Made by a program: the position numbers and the translations under genes
Origin: Hemicordylus capensis
Lineage: Eukaryota; Chordata; Lepidosauria; Squamata; Cordylidae
Length of the DNA stretch: 64,000 nucleotides
Assembly: GCF_027244095.1 (NCBI RefSeq)
Contig: NC_069658.1
Location: forward strand, 261,276,687 to 261,340,686
Direction of reading: 5' to 3'
Notes under the pieces: generated by a model
Told to the model about the DNA's origin: nothing
Database searches by the model: none
What the model saw: only the letters and a program-made list of their open reading frames with translations
Part shown: one piece after another, positions 44,101 to 51,399 of the stretch
How positions within the stretch are numbered: the first letter of the stretch is position 1
Layout: the number at the start of each line of letters is the position of its first letter

Positions 44101-45237
44101 CAGCTGTCTGACCTGGACTATGGCTTTCTCACCCCATGAGGTGTCTCTCCCGATTCTACATCACTTCCAGATGGTAAATATGGGGAACTTTGATCTGACT
44201 AGTGGAAGTGCAAACTTATATACTAGGCGGATTTTTATACTAGGTTGTACATAAATTCAATCAATCAATTTCTAACCCTTAAGAAATAACATTTAACCTG
44301 GATGATCATTCATTAATGTCTCTTAATTTAATATTATTATAAGTTTATTGTCAGATCAGAATATTATTTGTGAAATTCCTTTTATTTGACCTTTTATTTA
44401 AGAGCACTGAGCAAGAGGTCTTTGTTTACTTTTATCTTAATGGATGGTTTCAATCGTCATAATAATCTTCTGGACCAAAAGACTCTGCAGATCCACCGAG
44501 TGGCTGCTTCGGTGGGTTGGTATCTTTACCATCAGCCAGCCTTCAAGTCCATTTGCAGCTCCATCTGTCCTTCCCTCCTGAGAGAACCTACATTACATCA
44601 TTAACTGCCAGGAACCAGGAAGGGGGGAAAACCCTGCCCCCCCACACACAACCATATTTGGCAGCATTAAGACTAAGTCAGTCAGGACTAAATCCCATAC
44701 AAGTTAATGGGACTTAAATTAGTCATGACTAACTTATCTTCATCTAAATCAGGGGTGCTTGGTGGATGTTGCCTGTTCATACCAACATATGAGTTTTAAT
44801 TATAAGCTGCTGTGGGAACCAATCTTGGCTGAGAGGGAGGTATAAATATACTTTTAAAAAGTCTTTTTGGGGTCAATTCTTGACTTAAATAATTCAGAGG
44901 GTTGGAAGACAGGGAATTTGGAAAATGTATTACAATTTAGGCTTCATCAGACTTCAGATTTATCAGCCTGAGATATCCAATTGCTGCCACTAGAAACTGG
45001 ACAGGTTCTGCTCCTCTCCAAGTGCCTTAGTTGCTCTTCAGTCAGTACAGCAAGGTTTCCTGCATTACCTGTTGGGGTCATAGCCATGCTCTCCTGGCTT
45101 GCGGATCTGAGGCTGCTGGTTGAGCTTCCGGACCTGCAAGGAGAACGACTCGCTGTCCGATGTATCTGTGTGATCTTCGTGCCTGTCATGGCTGCCACTC
45201 CGGCTGTTTGAACTTGACCTCACACCATCTTGAAAAC
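18544..45237 (-). CDS. GNL1: GNL1 GTPase gene, exons 2-12 (5' exon missing)
   Basis: GNL1 (HSR1) is a circularly permuted GTPase of the YRG/MMR1 group, found in nucleus and nucleolus and thought to act in ribosome-related growth control. Exons in gene order are 45069-45237, 42055-42191, 40324-40475, 39858-39929, 29506-29704, 28358-28453, 27064-27267, 22950-23128, 20879-21041, 20613-20753 and 18544-18830. All have GT/AG borders and join in frame to 599 codons. G4 (NKID) precedes G1 (GFPNVGKSS) and G3 (DCPGL), the permuted order of the family. Acidic serine-rich runs lie before G1 and at the C-terminus (ending LLGEDEC). The mammalian first exon (MPRKKPFSVKQ-type, about 24 aa) was not found up to 64000, so intron 1 exceeds 18.7 kb or that exon is off the window. 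Identity is secure. Confidence 0.96.
19040..19499. mobile_element. Tigger/pogo-like MITE (Tc1/mariner)
   Basis: 460 bp with inverted ends CAGGAGGACCTTGATAT and ATATCGAGGTCCTCCTG, flanked by TA on both sides. Inner phrases such as ATCCGCGGATTC resemble Tigger termini. It has no transposase. It lies in the GNL1 intron between exons 11 and 12. Confidence 0.75.
19503..19745 (-). repeat. CR1 LINE 3' end, older subfamily
   Basis: AGAACTGGAAGGGGCCTTGA, CCTCTAGTCCAACCCC and GTGCAGGAATCTGCTAGAGC match the general amniote CR1 3' UTR in inverse orientation. It sits next to the Tigger-like MITE. Confidence 0.7.
20304..20604 (-). repeat. 5S-derived SINE next to GNL1 exon 11 donor
   Basis: Read on the - strand it opens GAGGAGGGCTGGTCTTGTAG and contains a 5S rRNA-like block (TTAGCTAAGCAGGGTCTACC...GAATGGGAGACTTGATG). 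It ends in the module CTGAGCTAGATAGACCAATA...CAGCTTCCTATGTTCC shared with the tRNA-type SINE. Its 5' end lies about 10 bases after the exon 11 splice donor at 20612, so it starts the intron. Confidence 0.85.
20613..20753 (-). CDS. GNL1: GNL1 exon 11
   Basis: Codes for AWAEKRGYKTAKGARNDVYR, AANSLLRLAVDGRL and RPPGYTSKK, all conserved in GNL1. The donor AAAGAAAG|gtacct is followed almost at once by a SINE. Confidence 0.95.
20879..21041 (-). CDS. GNL1: GNL1 exon 10
   Basis: Codes for ILAGIYPISQIQEPYTSVGH, RIPIQALLKLKHPDVEH and PPWCAWDICE. The acceptor ttctag|ATC follows codon QQQ of exon 9; the donor is GTGAAG|gtaaaa. Confidence 0.95.
21045..22945. other. GNL1 intron 9, mostly unrecognised
   Basis: A degenerate tRNA-type SINE remnant lies at about 22045-22180 (inverse CTTATGGTCTAAGAACCCCA). 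A common reptile repeat phrase TTAATGGGACTTACGTTAG lies near 21797. Nothing else could be supported. Confidence 0.4.
22950..23128 (-). CDS. GNL1: GNL1 exon 9 (G1 and G3 motifs)
   Basis: Codes for FPNVGKSSLINGLVGHKVVS (Walker A/G1), VSRTPGHTKYFQTYFLTP and LCDCPGLIFPSL (G3). It is the catalytic core exon. Residues are as expected for an active GTPase. Confidence 0.97.
23416..23482. repeat. Short hairpin palindrome
   Basis: Two 25-base arms (23416-23440 and 23458-23482; core TTGTGCACAA) pair with one mismatch around a 17-base loop. It could be a tiny MITE core or an unselected palindrome. It lies in GNL1 intron 8. Confidence 0.6.
23885..24637 (-). mobile_element. Candidate LTR fragment (fossil)
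   Basis: Read on the - strand it begins TGTTAATATG and has a TATATATAGGC box after about 200 bases, then a purine-rich transcribed-type stretch. A TTTTTGGTGGCAGAGG sequence follows outside it, as in some LTR-element leaders. No internal genes remain. The family (Gypsy-like or other) and exact ends are uncertain; it looks broken and of middle age. Confidence 0.4.
24690..25905 (+). mobile_element. L2-like LINE, reverse transcriptase C-terminal part
   Basis: Frames at 24644-25177, 25132-25380 and 25322-25549 code parts of a non-LTR reverse transcriptase: LSPMLFNIYMKLLGEV, then QYADDTQLYLSL (catalytic YADD), LRLNPDKVEVLLVS, SRLDYCNVLYVGLPLK and LVQNAAAGFSLELL. The frame changes at least twice, so it is a dead, 5'-truncated copy. 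The 3' UTR ends GAAAGGCAGAATAAAAACAG. It lies in GNL1 intron 8. Confidence 0.8.
26195..26290 (+). repeat. Sauria-type SINE 3' part
   Basis: TACACCGCTCTGGGCTCCTT, GGAGGAAGAGCAGGATATAA and a (CAA)n tail at 26277-26292. Confidence 0.7.
26291..26420 (+). repeat. R4/Dong-like LINE 3' end
   Basis: ATTCAGCCATCCTAGGTCCT, CTCGATGTCCGGATAAAACA and AACACCTGTCTGACTGTGTA are the inverse of the R4-like element at 59100-59200. It ends in a TAG/TAA triplet tail to 26420. Confidence 0.7.
26792..26936. mobile_element. Foldback hAT MITE
   Basis: The arms GAGGTTCCCAACCTTGAGTC and GACTCATGGTTGGGAACCCC surround the family core. It is moderately diverged. It lies in GNL1 intron 8. Confidence 0.7.
27064..27267 (-). 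CDS. GNL1: GNL1 exon 8 (acidic linker)
   Basis: Codes for DLSSWKEKIERDAASAHLPL, a Glu/Asp/Ser run, then AAVLVEHHSDVAMEPGGPS and YKDGVLTVGCV leading into G1 in the next exon. The acidic run is the usual GNL1 linker. Confidence 0.95.
27410..27950 (+). repeat. L2-like LINE 3' end split by a MITE
   Basis: GGAACTCCCTGCCTGGAGAG and the TTTT-rich 3' UTR up to AAATAAATAAATTGG fit an L2-like 3' end. The element at 27695-27845 splits it. Confidence 0.55.
27695..27845. mobile_element. Short TIR transposon nested in LINE tail
   Basis: The arms GCATCCTAATCTTTTGTGGA and the inverse of CCGCAAAAGGTTAGGACAGG are inverted repeats about 110 bases apart. There is no coding capacity and the family was not recognised. 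Confidence 0.6.
28358..28453 (-). CDS. GNL1: GNL1 exon 7
   Basis: Codes for VFKKRRKRRKGWSTAMGPEQ and LLNACRSITAGN. The basic cluster could act as a nuclear/nucleolar signal (inference). Confidence 0.94.
28523..28832 (-). repeat. 5S-derived SINE
   Basis: Same family as 20304: inverse of the shared 3' module at 28523-28600, the 5S-like block and a 5' end near 28830. It starts about 70 bases upstream of the exon 7 acceptor. Confidence 0.85.
29129..29165. repeat. (GAT)n microsatellite
   Basis: About twelve consecutive TGA/GAT units followed by GGAGGAGGAGG. It lies in GNL1 intron 6. Confidence 0.9.
29506..29704 (-). CDS. GNL1: GNL1 exon 6 (G4 motif)
   Basis: Codes for VINFSPALYDFVTKQMKRSL, ILVLNKIDLAPPALVVAWKH (G4 NKID) and VHVVCFTSYPQQDQDPSA. 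G4 ahead of G1 shows the circular permutation. Confidence 0.96.
30716..33345 (-). mobile_element. CR1 LINE, long 5'-truncated copy
   Basis: A 643-codon open frame (32926-30995) codes a non-LTR reverse transcriptase: SPGPDGIHPRVLKEL, NYRPVSLTSVPGKLMESILK, VYLDFQKAFDKVPH, SGVPQGSALGPVLFNLFIND and the catalytic FADDTKL. A second frame (33300-32899) holds the endonuclease C-terminus (GDFNYPHIDW, NSDHSAIKLSIH). The two frames are offset, so one frameshift or more separates them, and the endonuclease N-terminus is absent. The 3' end has the CR1 phrase CTGGATCAGGCC and TTCTTATG octamers at 30716-30735. It lies inside the DIRS fossil, on the GNL1 sense strand. The long open RT frame suggests a young copy. 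Confidence 0.9.
35088..35355 (-). repeat. 5S-derived SINE nested in DIRS fossil
   Basis: Inverse copy from GGAACATAGGAAGCTGCC to ACCACAAGACCTGCTCTGCT with the 5S-like block near 35270-35310. A short internal part is missing compared with the copies at 20304 and 36527. Confidence 0.85.
36527..36830 (-). repeat. 5S-derived SINE nested in DIRS fossil
   Basis: Full-length inverse copy, GGGAACATAGGAAGCTGCC to CCACAAGACCAGCCCTCCTC. It resembles the others closely and so appears young. Confidence 0.87.
37965..38356 (+). repeat. CR1 LINE 3' end
   Basis: Codes the last CR1 residues (FRTDKRKYFFTQHIINLWNS, then LDGFKRSLDKVMED) and runs through the 3' UTR to TTATGTTCTTATGAC. It lies at the outer edge of the DIRS fossil. 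Confidence 0.85.
38360..39850. other. GNL1 intron 5, unrecognised part
   Basis: I see no exon, RNA gene or named repeat in this stretch. Confidence 0.35.
39858..39929 (-). CDS. GNL1: GNL1 exon 5
   Basis: A 24-codon exon coding TWRQLWRVLEMSDIVLLITD and IRHP. It holds the start of the GTPase domain (SDIVLLITD, the G5-side segment in permuted GTPases). Borders: ttgcag|ACG and CACCCG|gtaagg. Confidence 0.94.
40324..40475 (-). CDS. GNL1: GNL1 exon 4
   Basis: Codes for VLDFPRRPPWNYQMTKEQLL, EEKCFREYLENIYSTF and LSYFEHNLE, all close to the mammalian protein. Confidence 0.95.
40628..40918 (-). repeat. 5S-derived SINE
   Basis: Inverse copy, GGAACATAGGAAGCTGCCTT to CCACAAGATTAGCTCTCCTC, with a small local duplication/loss in the middle. 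It lies in GNL1 intron 3. Confidence 0.83.
40920..42050. other. GNL1 intron 3, mostly unrecognised
   Basis: A/T-rich short runs near 40940-41030 and an (AAAAAC)n run near 41670. No exon or named repeat is supported. Confidence 0.35.
42055..42191 (-). CDS. GNL1: GNL1 exon 3
   Basis: Codes for YRLHFDRESREEVERRKKIA, REKILEPMPEAEMEVDIEDI and YKTGS. The junction AACAG|GTATCGG gives the conserved NRYRL. Confidence 0.95.
42298..42498 (+). repeat. tRNA-derived SINE
   Basis: GGGGCCATAGCTCAAAGAC (A-box side), GGTTCGATCCCTGGCA (B box), CTCCCCAGGAATGCCTGGGA, and GTAGACAATACTGTGCTAGA to CAGTATAAGACAGCTTCATA. It looks like a tRNA gene at its 5' end but carries a SINE body. Confidence 0.85.
42935..43135 (-). 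repeat. Diverged tRNA-derived SINE
   Basis: Inverse order: GACACTGCCTTGGACCAAGC, then a body, then CTTCTGCATGCGAGGTATAC and TGAGCTGTGGCCC at the 5' end. An old copy. Confidence 0.55.
43326..43466. mobile_element. Foldback hAT MITE, GCTCAACTT subtype
   Basis: The arms GCAGGGCTGCTCAACTTTGG and CTAAATTGAGCAGGCCTA surround the core ACAACTCCCATAATCCCTGG. CTAGTG occurs on both sides, as a displaced or decayed duplication. Confidence 0.75.
43480..45060. other. GNL1 intron 2, mostly unrecognised
   Basis: Holds a common reptile repeat phrase (GTTAATGGGACTTAAATTAG, about 44700-44722) and an AT-rich palindromic run at 43960-44000. No exon was supported. Confidence 0.35.
45069..45237 (-). CDS. GNL1: GNL1 exon 2, first exon in window
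   Basis: Codes for FQDGVRSSSNSRSGSHDRHE, DHTDTSDSESFSLQVRKLNQ and EHGYDPNR. It begins in phase 2 after cctccag, so one base of the first codon comes from exon 1. The Ser/Arg-rich opening follows the basic N-terminus in mammals. Confidence 0.95.
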
Positions 45238-45279
45238 CTGGAGGCAAAGTGAAGGGAAAATAAGTAGAGGAATTTTCTC

Positions 45280-46432
45280 CAGCCTGAGGTAGGTATAAAT
45301 GGAGAGTTTACACAATGGAGGGAAGTAAGAAATGGGGTCCCCCAGGGATCTGTACTGGGACCGATGCTTTTTAATTTATTCATAAATGATCTAGAAGTAG
45401 GGGTAAGCAGCAAGGTGGCCAAATTTGCAGATGATACCAAACTCTTTCAAGTAGTGAAATCCAAAACTGATTGTGAGGAGCTCCAAAAGGATCTCTCCAG
45501 ACTGGGTGAGTGGGCGACAAAGTGGCAAATGCGGTTCAATGTTGGCAAGCGTAAAGTGATGCACACTGGGACGAAAAAATCCAACTTCAACTATATGCTG
45601 ATGGGATCTGAGCTTTTGGTGACTGAGCAGGAGAGGGATCTTAGGGTCGTGGTGGACAGCTCGTTGAAAGTGTCGACTCAATGTGTGGCAGCTGTGAAAA
45701 AGGTCAATTCCATGCTAGGGATCATTAGAAAGGGGACTGGAAAGAAACTGCTAATATTATAATACCCTTATACAAAACTATGGTGCGGCTACACCTGGAG
45801 TACTGCATACAATTCTGGTCACCACATCTAAAAAAGGACATTGTAGAACTGGAAAAGGTGCAGAAGAGGGCAACCAAGATGATCAGGGGCCTAGAGTACC
45901 TTTCTTATGAGGTAAGGCTACAACACTTGGGGCTATTTAGTTTAGAAAAAAAGACGACTGCAGGGAGACATGATAGAGGTCTATAAAATCATGCATGGAG
46001 TGGAGAAAGTGGACAGAGAGAAATTCTTCTCCCTCTCACATAACACTAGAACCAGGGGTCATCCCATGTAATTGATTTCCAGGAAATCTAGGACCAACAA
46101 ACAGAAGTACTTTTTCCACATAATTTCACTTGTGGAATTCTCTGCTATGAGATGTGGTGACAGCCAACAACCTGGATGGCTTTAAGAGGGGTTTGGATAA
46201 CTTCATGGAGGAGAGGTCTATCATCGGCTACAAGTTGGAGGGCTATAGGCCACCTCCAACCTCAAAGGCAGGATGCCTCTGAGTACCAGTTGCAGGGGAG
46301 TAACAGCAGAAGAGAGGGCATGCCCTGCCTGTGGCTTCCAGCAGCATGTGGTGGGCCACTGTGTGAAACAGGATGCTGGACTAGATGGGCCTTGGGCCTG
46401 ATCCAGCAGAGCTATTCTTATGTCTTCAGGAT
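45280..46432 (+). mobile_element. CR1 LINE, truncated, antisense to GNL1
   Basis: Codes the second half of CR1 RT: GVPQGSVLGPMLFNLFINDL-type start (45340-45400), FADDTKLFQ, EWATKWQMRF, DLRVVVDSSLKVSTQC, then after a frameshift near 45750 [20 protein letters not shown] and LGLFSLEKK. The 3' UTR ends GGGCCTGATCCAGCAGAGCT. The 5' truncation point lies about 45 bases upstream of the GNL1 exon 2 acceptor. Confidence 0.9.
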
Positions 46433-46907
46433 GCATGGAACAACATAGATATCTTCCTTCTTCTCACCTCCACAAACCTAAACTCTCAGAGGCCTGACTC
46501 TTTGGGTGGAAAATTCCCAGACCTTTGGGCACCAGGGACATTTGATGCGGGTACAGTATGAATTATTTATTCAACCCTGTACAAGGCTGACTCATGGAAA
46601 TTAGAAATATTTGTCATCAGATTTGCCCAATCTCCATTCTAACTCACTAGGACTACTCCTCTCAAAGCAGAAGGTTCAGAGTTCCTTAATCCTATATCAT
46701 ACCTTCTCCAACAACATGACCTCCAATAGGACCCAGAGCACAATCCAGGTTTGTTTTTCCGAACATACCACTTCCAGCCCAGTTCTCACTGGGTCCTACT
46801 CTCCTCATCCAGTCGAACTCCCCCTTCTTTCTCTAGCTGCAAGTCTCCAGTTCTGGGCATTACATTTTAAGGAAGACATTGGTGAACTGGAATGGCTTCA
46901 GAGCAAT

Positions 46908-47035
46908 GTTCCCTCTAACAGGGATCCCCAGATGCTGTTGACTACAACTTCCAGAATCCCCAGCTGCAATGGCTTTTGCTTGGGAATTATGGGAGTTGTA
47001 GTCAACAACATCCGAGAATCCCTGTTAGAGGGAAC
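46908..47035. mobile_element. Foldback MITE nested in CR1
   Basis: The inverted ends GTTCCCTCTAACAGGGAT and ATCCCTGTTAGAGGGAAC enclose the familiar ACAACTTCCAGAATCCCCAG core. Confidence 0.78.
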
Positions 47036-47355
47036 GATGGTTCAGAGAAGGGCAACAAAGATGATGAGAGGGACGGAAGCCAAGTCCTATGAGGAACAGC
47101 TGAAGAAGCCGGGTACATTTGGCCTAGAGAAGAGAAGACCAACAGCAAATACGAAAGCCATCTTCAAATATCTGAAGGGCTGTCCCACAGGAGGATTGGA
47201 TTTGTTCTTTGTGGATCCTGAGGGCAAAACTAGAACTAATGGGTTCAAATTACAAGGAAGCAGATTAAGACACTAGGAGGACCTTGCTAATTGTAAGAGC
47301 TGTTTAACAATGGAACTGTCTGTCTTGCGCTAAGGTGGACTCTCCTACTCTAGAG

Positions 47356-47496
47356 CAGGCCTGCTCAACTTAGCTCTCCCCCCCCAGCTGTTTTTGGGCT
47401 ACAACTCCCATAATCCCTAGCCACAGCAGTCAATAGCCAGGGTTTATGGGAGTTGTAGGCCAACATCTGCAGGAGGGCCGAAGTTGAGCAGCCCTG
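47356..47496. mobile_element. Foldback hAT MITE with exact 8 bp TSD
   Basis: The ends CAGGCCTGCTCAACTTAGC and GAAGTTGAGCAGCCCTG are flanked by identical CTCTAGAG (47348-47355, 47497-47504). It lies inside the CR1 tail. Confidence 0.87.
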
Positions 47497-47825
47497 CTCT
47501 AGAGGTTTTCAGACAGAGGCTGAACGGCCATTTGTCAGGGATGCTGTAGTAGTCTTCTGTACTGTGAAGGGGGCTGGACTGAAAGACCTCCAAGGGCCTT
47601 TCTAACTCTATCATTCTAGGATTCTGACTGGGGTTGGAACTCAAGCTCACAGGATCTAAATTCAAAATTCCAGCAGCTTTTCTCTTCCTACATTTCCCAG
47701 GCCTCTGGAAGAAGCAGGCATCTGTCCAGAAAAAAACGGAGGAGACTGTAGTATGTACTGTAGTATTGTTATGAGCTGGAAATAATAACTGGAGTAGTCC
47801 AGTGTAAAATTCAGCTCAGTCACGT

Positions 47826-48037
47826 GGCCTTAAAAGTAAAGGTAAAGTGTGCTGTCAAGTCAATTTCGACTCCTGGCGCCCACAGAGCCCTGTGGTTTTC
47901 CTTTGGTAGAATACAGGAGGGGTTTACCATTGCCTCCTCCTGCGCAGTATGAGATGATGCCTTTCAGCATCTTCCTAAATCACTGCTGCCTGATATAGTA
48001 CCAGCGGGGATTCAAACTGGCAAATGTGGCCTTAGGC
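47826..48037 (-). repeat. tRNA-derived SINE, TTTACC-tail family
   Basis: Inverse: AGTAAAGGTAAAGTGTGCTG, AATTTCGACTCCTGGCGCC, ATACAGGAGGGGTTTACCAT and AGCGGGGATTCAAACTGG (B box). Same family as 52785 and 62255. Confidence 0.85.
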
Positions 48038-48132
48038 AAGGCAAACTCAGTATCTACCCTGCCTCCCAATACAGTAATACGATAATAATTGGGCGCCAGT
48101 GCAATACAGTGAATACAATATGGACTTGAAAT

Positions 48133-48900
48133 CAGAGGCGTACCTAGGGAAAATAGCGCCTAGGTCAAACACTGAAATTGCGCCCCCTGTCCAAGCATCT
48201 GACACCCATCTTTCAGATAAGTTTACCATATCAGCTCAAAAATACAAGTCAGGCTCGTTAAAGTTAAAATGAGAGAAAGAGAGCAAGAAACTCCCAGTGG
48301 GCCTTAATACTAAGGATTTCACACTGATTGAAAGACAAACTCACCATTAATAGCCATATTATTAAGACATCACATTAACTCACTTATCACAAGAAGCAAA
48401 GTAAGAGCAAATGAATACAATCTAGCTCATAAGCTTCAGCTCAGTATTCACAAGCCCTGGTTCTCTGTACATAGTGCCAATCTGAATATGTGTACAGTGT
48501 CTTATATTATATTAATTGTTTTAATTTTTTTAACCTGTAGCTCCTTTGGGGGGCTTCCTAAAGACTGTGGGGGGGGGTCTGCAAAGGTTCCCCTCCCCCC
48601 CCCCCGCTGGCCTCTAGGGCCTCGCAGGGACCATTTGCGCATATGGAGTGGCCATTTTTAAAAATAATTTTTTTTAAAGGCCACTGAAAACAAAATGGCC
48701 ACAGCACATGCTCAAATGGCTTCTGCAAGGCCTGGCATGACCTAGGGCCTCACAGAGGCCATTTGAGCATGCACAGTGGCCATTTTGTTTTCGGGAGCCA
48801 ATTTTTTTTTTAAAAAAAAAATAATTTTACAAAATGGCACCCCCATGCAGGTGGCGCCCGGGGCACGTGCCCTGCCTGCCCCACCCTAGATATGCCCCTG
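48133..48900. mobile_element. Non-autonomous hAT transposon, 768 bp
   Basis: Ends CAGAGGCGTACCTAGGG and CCCTAGATATGCCCCTG, with an exact 8 bp duplication CTTGAAAT (48125-48132, 48901-48908). The interior has G- and C-homopolymers and a repeated inverted segment (CATGCTCAAATGGC / CATTTGAGCATG). No transposase is coded. Confidence 0.88.
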
Positions 48901-49179
48901 CTTGAAATGGGGAGACTTACCGATTCAAACCCATTTGGCCAAGAAGCTCATGGTAATTTTGACTGCTGGTCATTGACCATAATAAAGATATCTGATCTGA
49001 TCTATCTCCATCTAACCTTCCTCACAGGAATTCCATTCACATTATATTCAGTGCACGTACGTATACATGTTTTATTCATGTGATATATACAATGTACGTA
49101 TGTACACATGTACACAGTTATTCACATATAGTAGTACACTTGCTATCTATACTTTGCATTTGAAGGGACCTGTATCCAG

Positions 49180-49432
49180 TTTACTTTTCTTTTATTTATT
49201 TTTTAATTTATTTTTTACATTTTATATCCCGCTCTTCCTCCAAGGAGCCCAGAACAGTGTACTACATACTTAAGTTTCTCCTCACAACAACCCTGTGAAG
49301 TAGGCTAGGCTGAGAGAGAAGTGACTGGCCCAGAGTCACCCAGCTAGTATCATGGCTGAATGGGGATTTGAACTCGGGTCTCCCCGGTCCTAGTCCAGCA
49401 CTCTAACCACGACACCACACTGGCTCACAATG
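49180..49432 (-). repeat. Sauria-type SINE
   Basis: Inverse: ATTTTATATCCCGCTCTTCC, CCAAGGAGCCCAGAACAGTG, AGAGTCACCCAGCTAGTATC, GGGGATTTGAACTCGGGTCT and CACCACACTGGCTC. Confidence 0.88.
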
Positions 49433-50139
49433 AACACATGTACAGTCATTCACACAAAAACATACACATGCATACAGACACCTGTATGCATGTACAAAGT
49501 TATGTCTGAATAGGTCTAGGCTTGCTGTGGTATTTGAGGGGATACATCCTCCTATATCAAACATTATCGGCACCACCTGTCACCCTGGGAATACTGACTG
49601 ACTTCAGAGGTTCTATTACTGATTCCACTGCCGCTGATGGACAAGGTTATTATCCACCAGTTCTCCATTTACATGTAATGTTCAATGAGCAAACAATCTG
49701 TGTACAGTGAATGCACATTCCTATCTATGTGCAAGTACAGTTATTCACACATTATAGTAGTGTCCTTGTCTGTACTCTGCATCTGAAGGGGTCTGTACCC
49801 AGGTTCATTTTTAAAACGAACAGATATACAGTCATTCACACAAATACATGTACTACTACAGACACCTAAATGCATGTACAACATATTACGGTCTGTGACC
49901 AGCAAGAAACAGAAATATACAATAAACCACCACCAGAGTGAATAATAGACTAAACAGTCAACTCCAATTATCAAGAAATCTTATGGATCTTATTAACTTA
50001 AGGTATAGCAGGTGAGTATATTAGAAGCTCAATAAACCTATTCAATCAAGGACCAGAGACATCTGTATCATTGGCCTTTTCAGAAGTGCAATGAACACAT
50101 GTTTTGTTTCACCAGGCCTTTAGAGTTTAAAGCTGCTGT

Positions 50140-50388
50140 GTTTTATTAATTATTATTATTATTACTATTACATTTATATCCTGCTCTTCCTGCAAGGAGC
50201 CTAGAGCAATGTACTACATACTTAAGTTTCTCCTCACAACAACCCTGTTAAGTAGGTTAGGCTGAGAAAGAAGTGACTGGCCCAGAGTCACCCAGCAAGT
50301 CTCATGGCTGAATGGGGATTTGAACTCAGGTCTCTCCGGTCCTAGTCCAGCACTCTAACCACTACACCACGCTGGCCACCTGCTGCAT
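50140..50388 (-). repeat. Sauria-type SINE
   Basis: Inverse, with an ATT triplet tail at 50148-50168, TATATCCTGCTCTTCCTGCA and ACTACACCACGCTGGC at the 5' end. Confidence 0.88.
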
Positions 50389-50399
50389 ATAACATTGCT

Positions 50400-50612
50400 G
50401 ATGATTTTATTACTGAATTTATTTATATCCTACCCTCCCTCCAAGGATAGCCTCTCAGGGTAGCACATAAGGTTCTCCTCCTGCACCATATTATCTTCAC
50501 AACAATCCTGTGATGTAGGTTAGTCTAAGGGAGAGTAACTGGCCCAGGGTCACACAATGGGTTTCATGGCTGAATGGGGATTTGAACCCAGAACTCTCTG
50601 GTCTTAGCCTGA
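50400..50612 (-). repeat. Diverged Sauria-type SINE
   Basis: Inverse: TTTATATCCTACCCTCCCTC, CCCAGGGTCACACAATGGGT and GGGGATTTGAACCCAGAACT. It is next to a second copy at 50140. Confidence 0.7.
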
Positions 50613-50621
50613 CAGGAACAG

Positions 50622-50881
50622 TAAGGATGTGCATGGAACCGGCGGGTGCATGCTACTTCCTGTCACTTCTGGTCTAAGGAGCAGACAGGGCGGCAGGAAG
50701 GTACACCACCCCGCCAGACTGGTTTTTCAGTGAGCGCCAGTGGGAGAAATGGGGGGGGGCGGGGAAAGTGCACCCTCCCCTGCCCTTAAAGTTATCCCCC
50801 ACACACCACCAAACCTCCCAGTGTTGGAACCTCTTTGGAGGCCCATAAAAGGGCCTCCGAACAGGTTCATGCACATCCCTA
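50622..50881. mobile_element. TIR transposon (MITE), GGATGTGCATG ends
   Basis: TAAGGATGTGCATGGAACC at the left and GGTTCATGCACATCCCTAA at the right are inverted repeats about 220 bases apart. The interior is GC-rich and non-coding. A hAT-type origin is possible. Confidence 0.7.
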
Positions 50882-50939
50882 ACTAACAGTTTAACCACTA
50901 TAAAATCACAAAGCTTTTAATGGTATTGAAGTTTTATTC

Positions 50940-51398
50940 TGTTATTTGCTTATTCTGTTATTTGTTTATCATATCTCCATACCACCTGATATGTAAATCT
51001 CTAGGCGGTATACAAATCCCAACATTAAAACCACAGGTTCAAATACATAAAACACGATAAAAACAATATAAAACAAATTATTAAAAATATTAAAATTCTA
51101 ATTAAAAGCTTGCAAGAACAGGAACGTCTTGAGGGTCTTCCTGAAAACAAACAGAGAAGGAGATGCTCTTAGTTCAGCAGGGAGCATATTCCAAAGCCCT
51201 GGGGCAGCCATAGAGAAAGCCCGGTCCTGAGTCGCCACCAGATGAGCTGGTGGCAACCGCAACCAGACCTCTCCAGATGATTGTAAAAGGCGGGCGGGTG
51301 CATGACAGAGGAGGCGATCTTTTAAATAGCCTGATCCCAAGCCTTTAAGGGCTTTATAGGTAATAACCAGCACTTTGTATTTCACCCGGAAACATCTC
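50940..51398 (-). mobile_element. L2-like LINE 3' end
   Basis: The frame 51385-51098 codes VLVITYKALKGLGSGYLKDR, QDRAFSMAAPGLWNMLPAEL and FVFRKTLKTFLFLQAF, the C-terminus of an L2-like reverse transcriptase ORF. The 3' UTR (TTTGTATACCGCCTAGAGAT inverse) lies at 50980-51020. Confidence 0.8.
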
Positions 51399-51399
51399 T

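Larger units (their letters stand above)
46780..47630 (+). repeat. Older CR1 LINE 3' part with two MITEs
   Basis: Fragments LQFWALHFKEDIGELEWLQ and VQRRATKMMRGTEAKSYEEQ are CR1 RT C-terminal remnants. The tail GGGGCTGGACTGAAAGACCT...TATCATTCTAGGATTCTGA has the octamer-like CR1 end. MITEs at 46908 and 47356 interrupt it. Confidence 0.75.
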
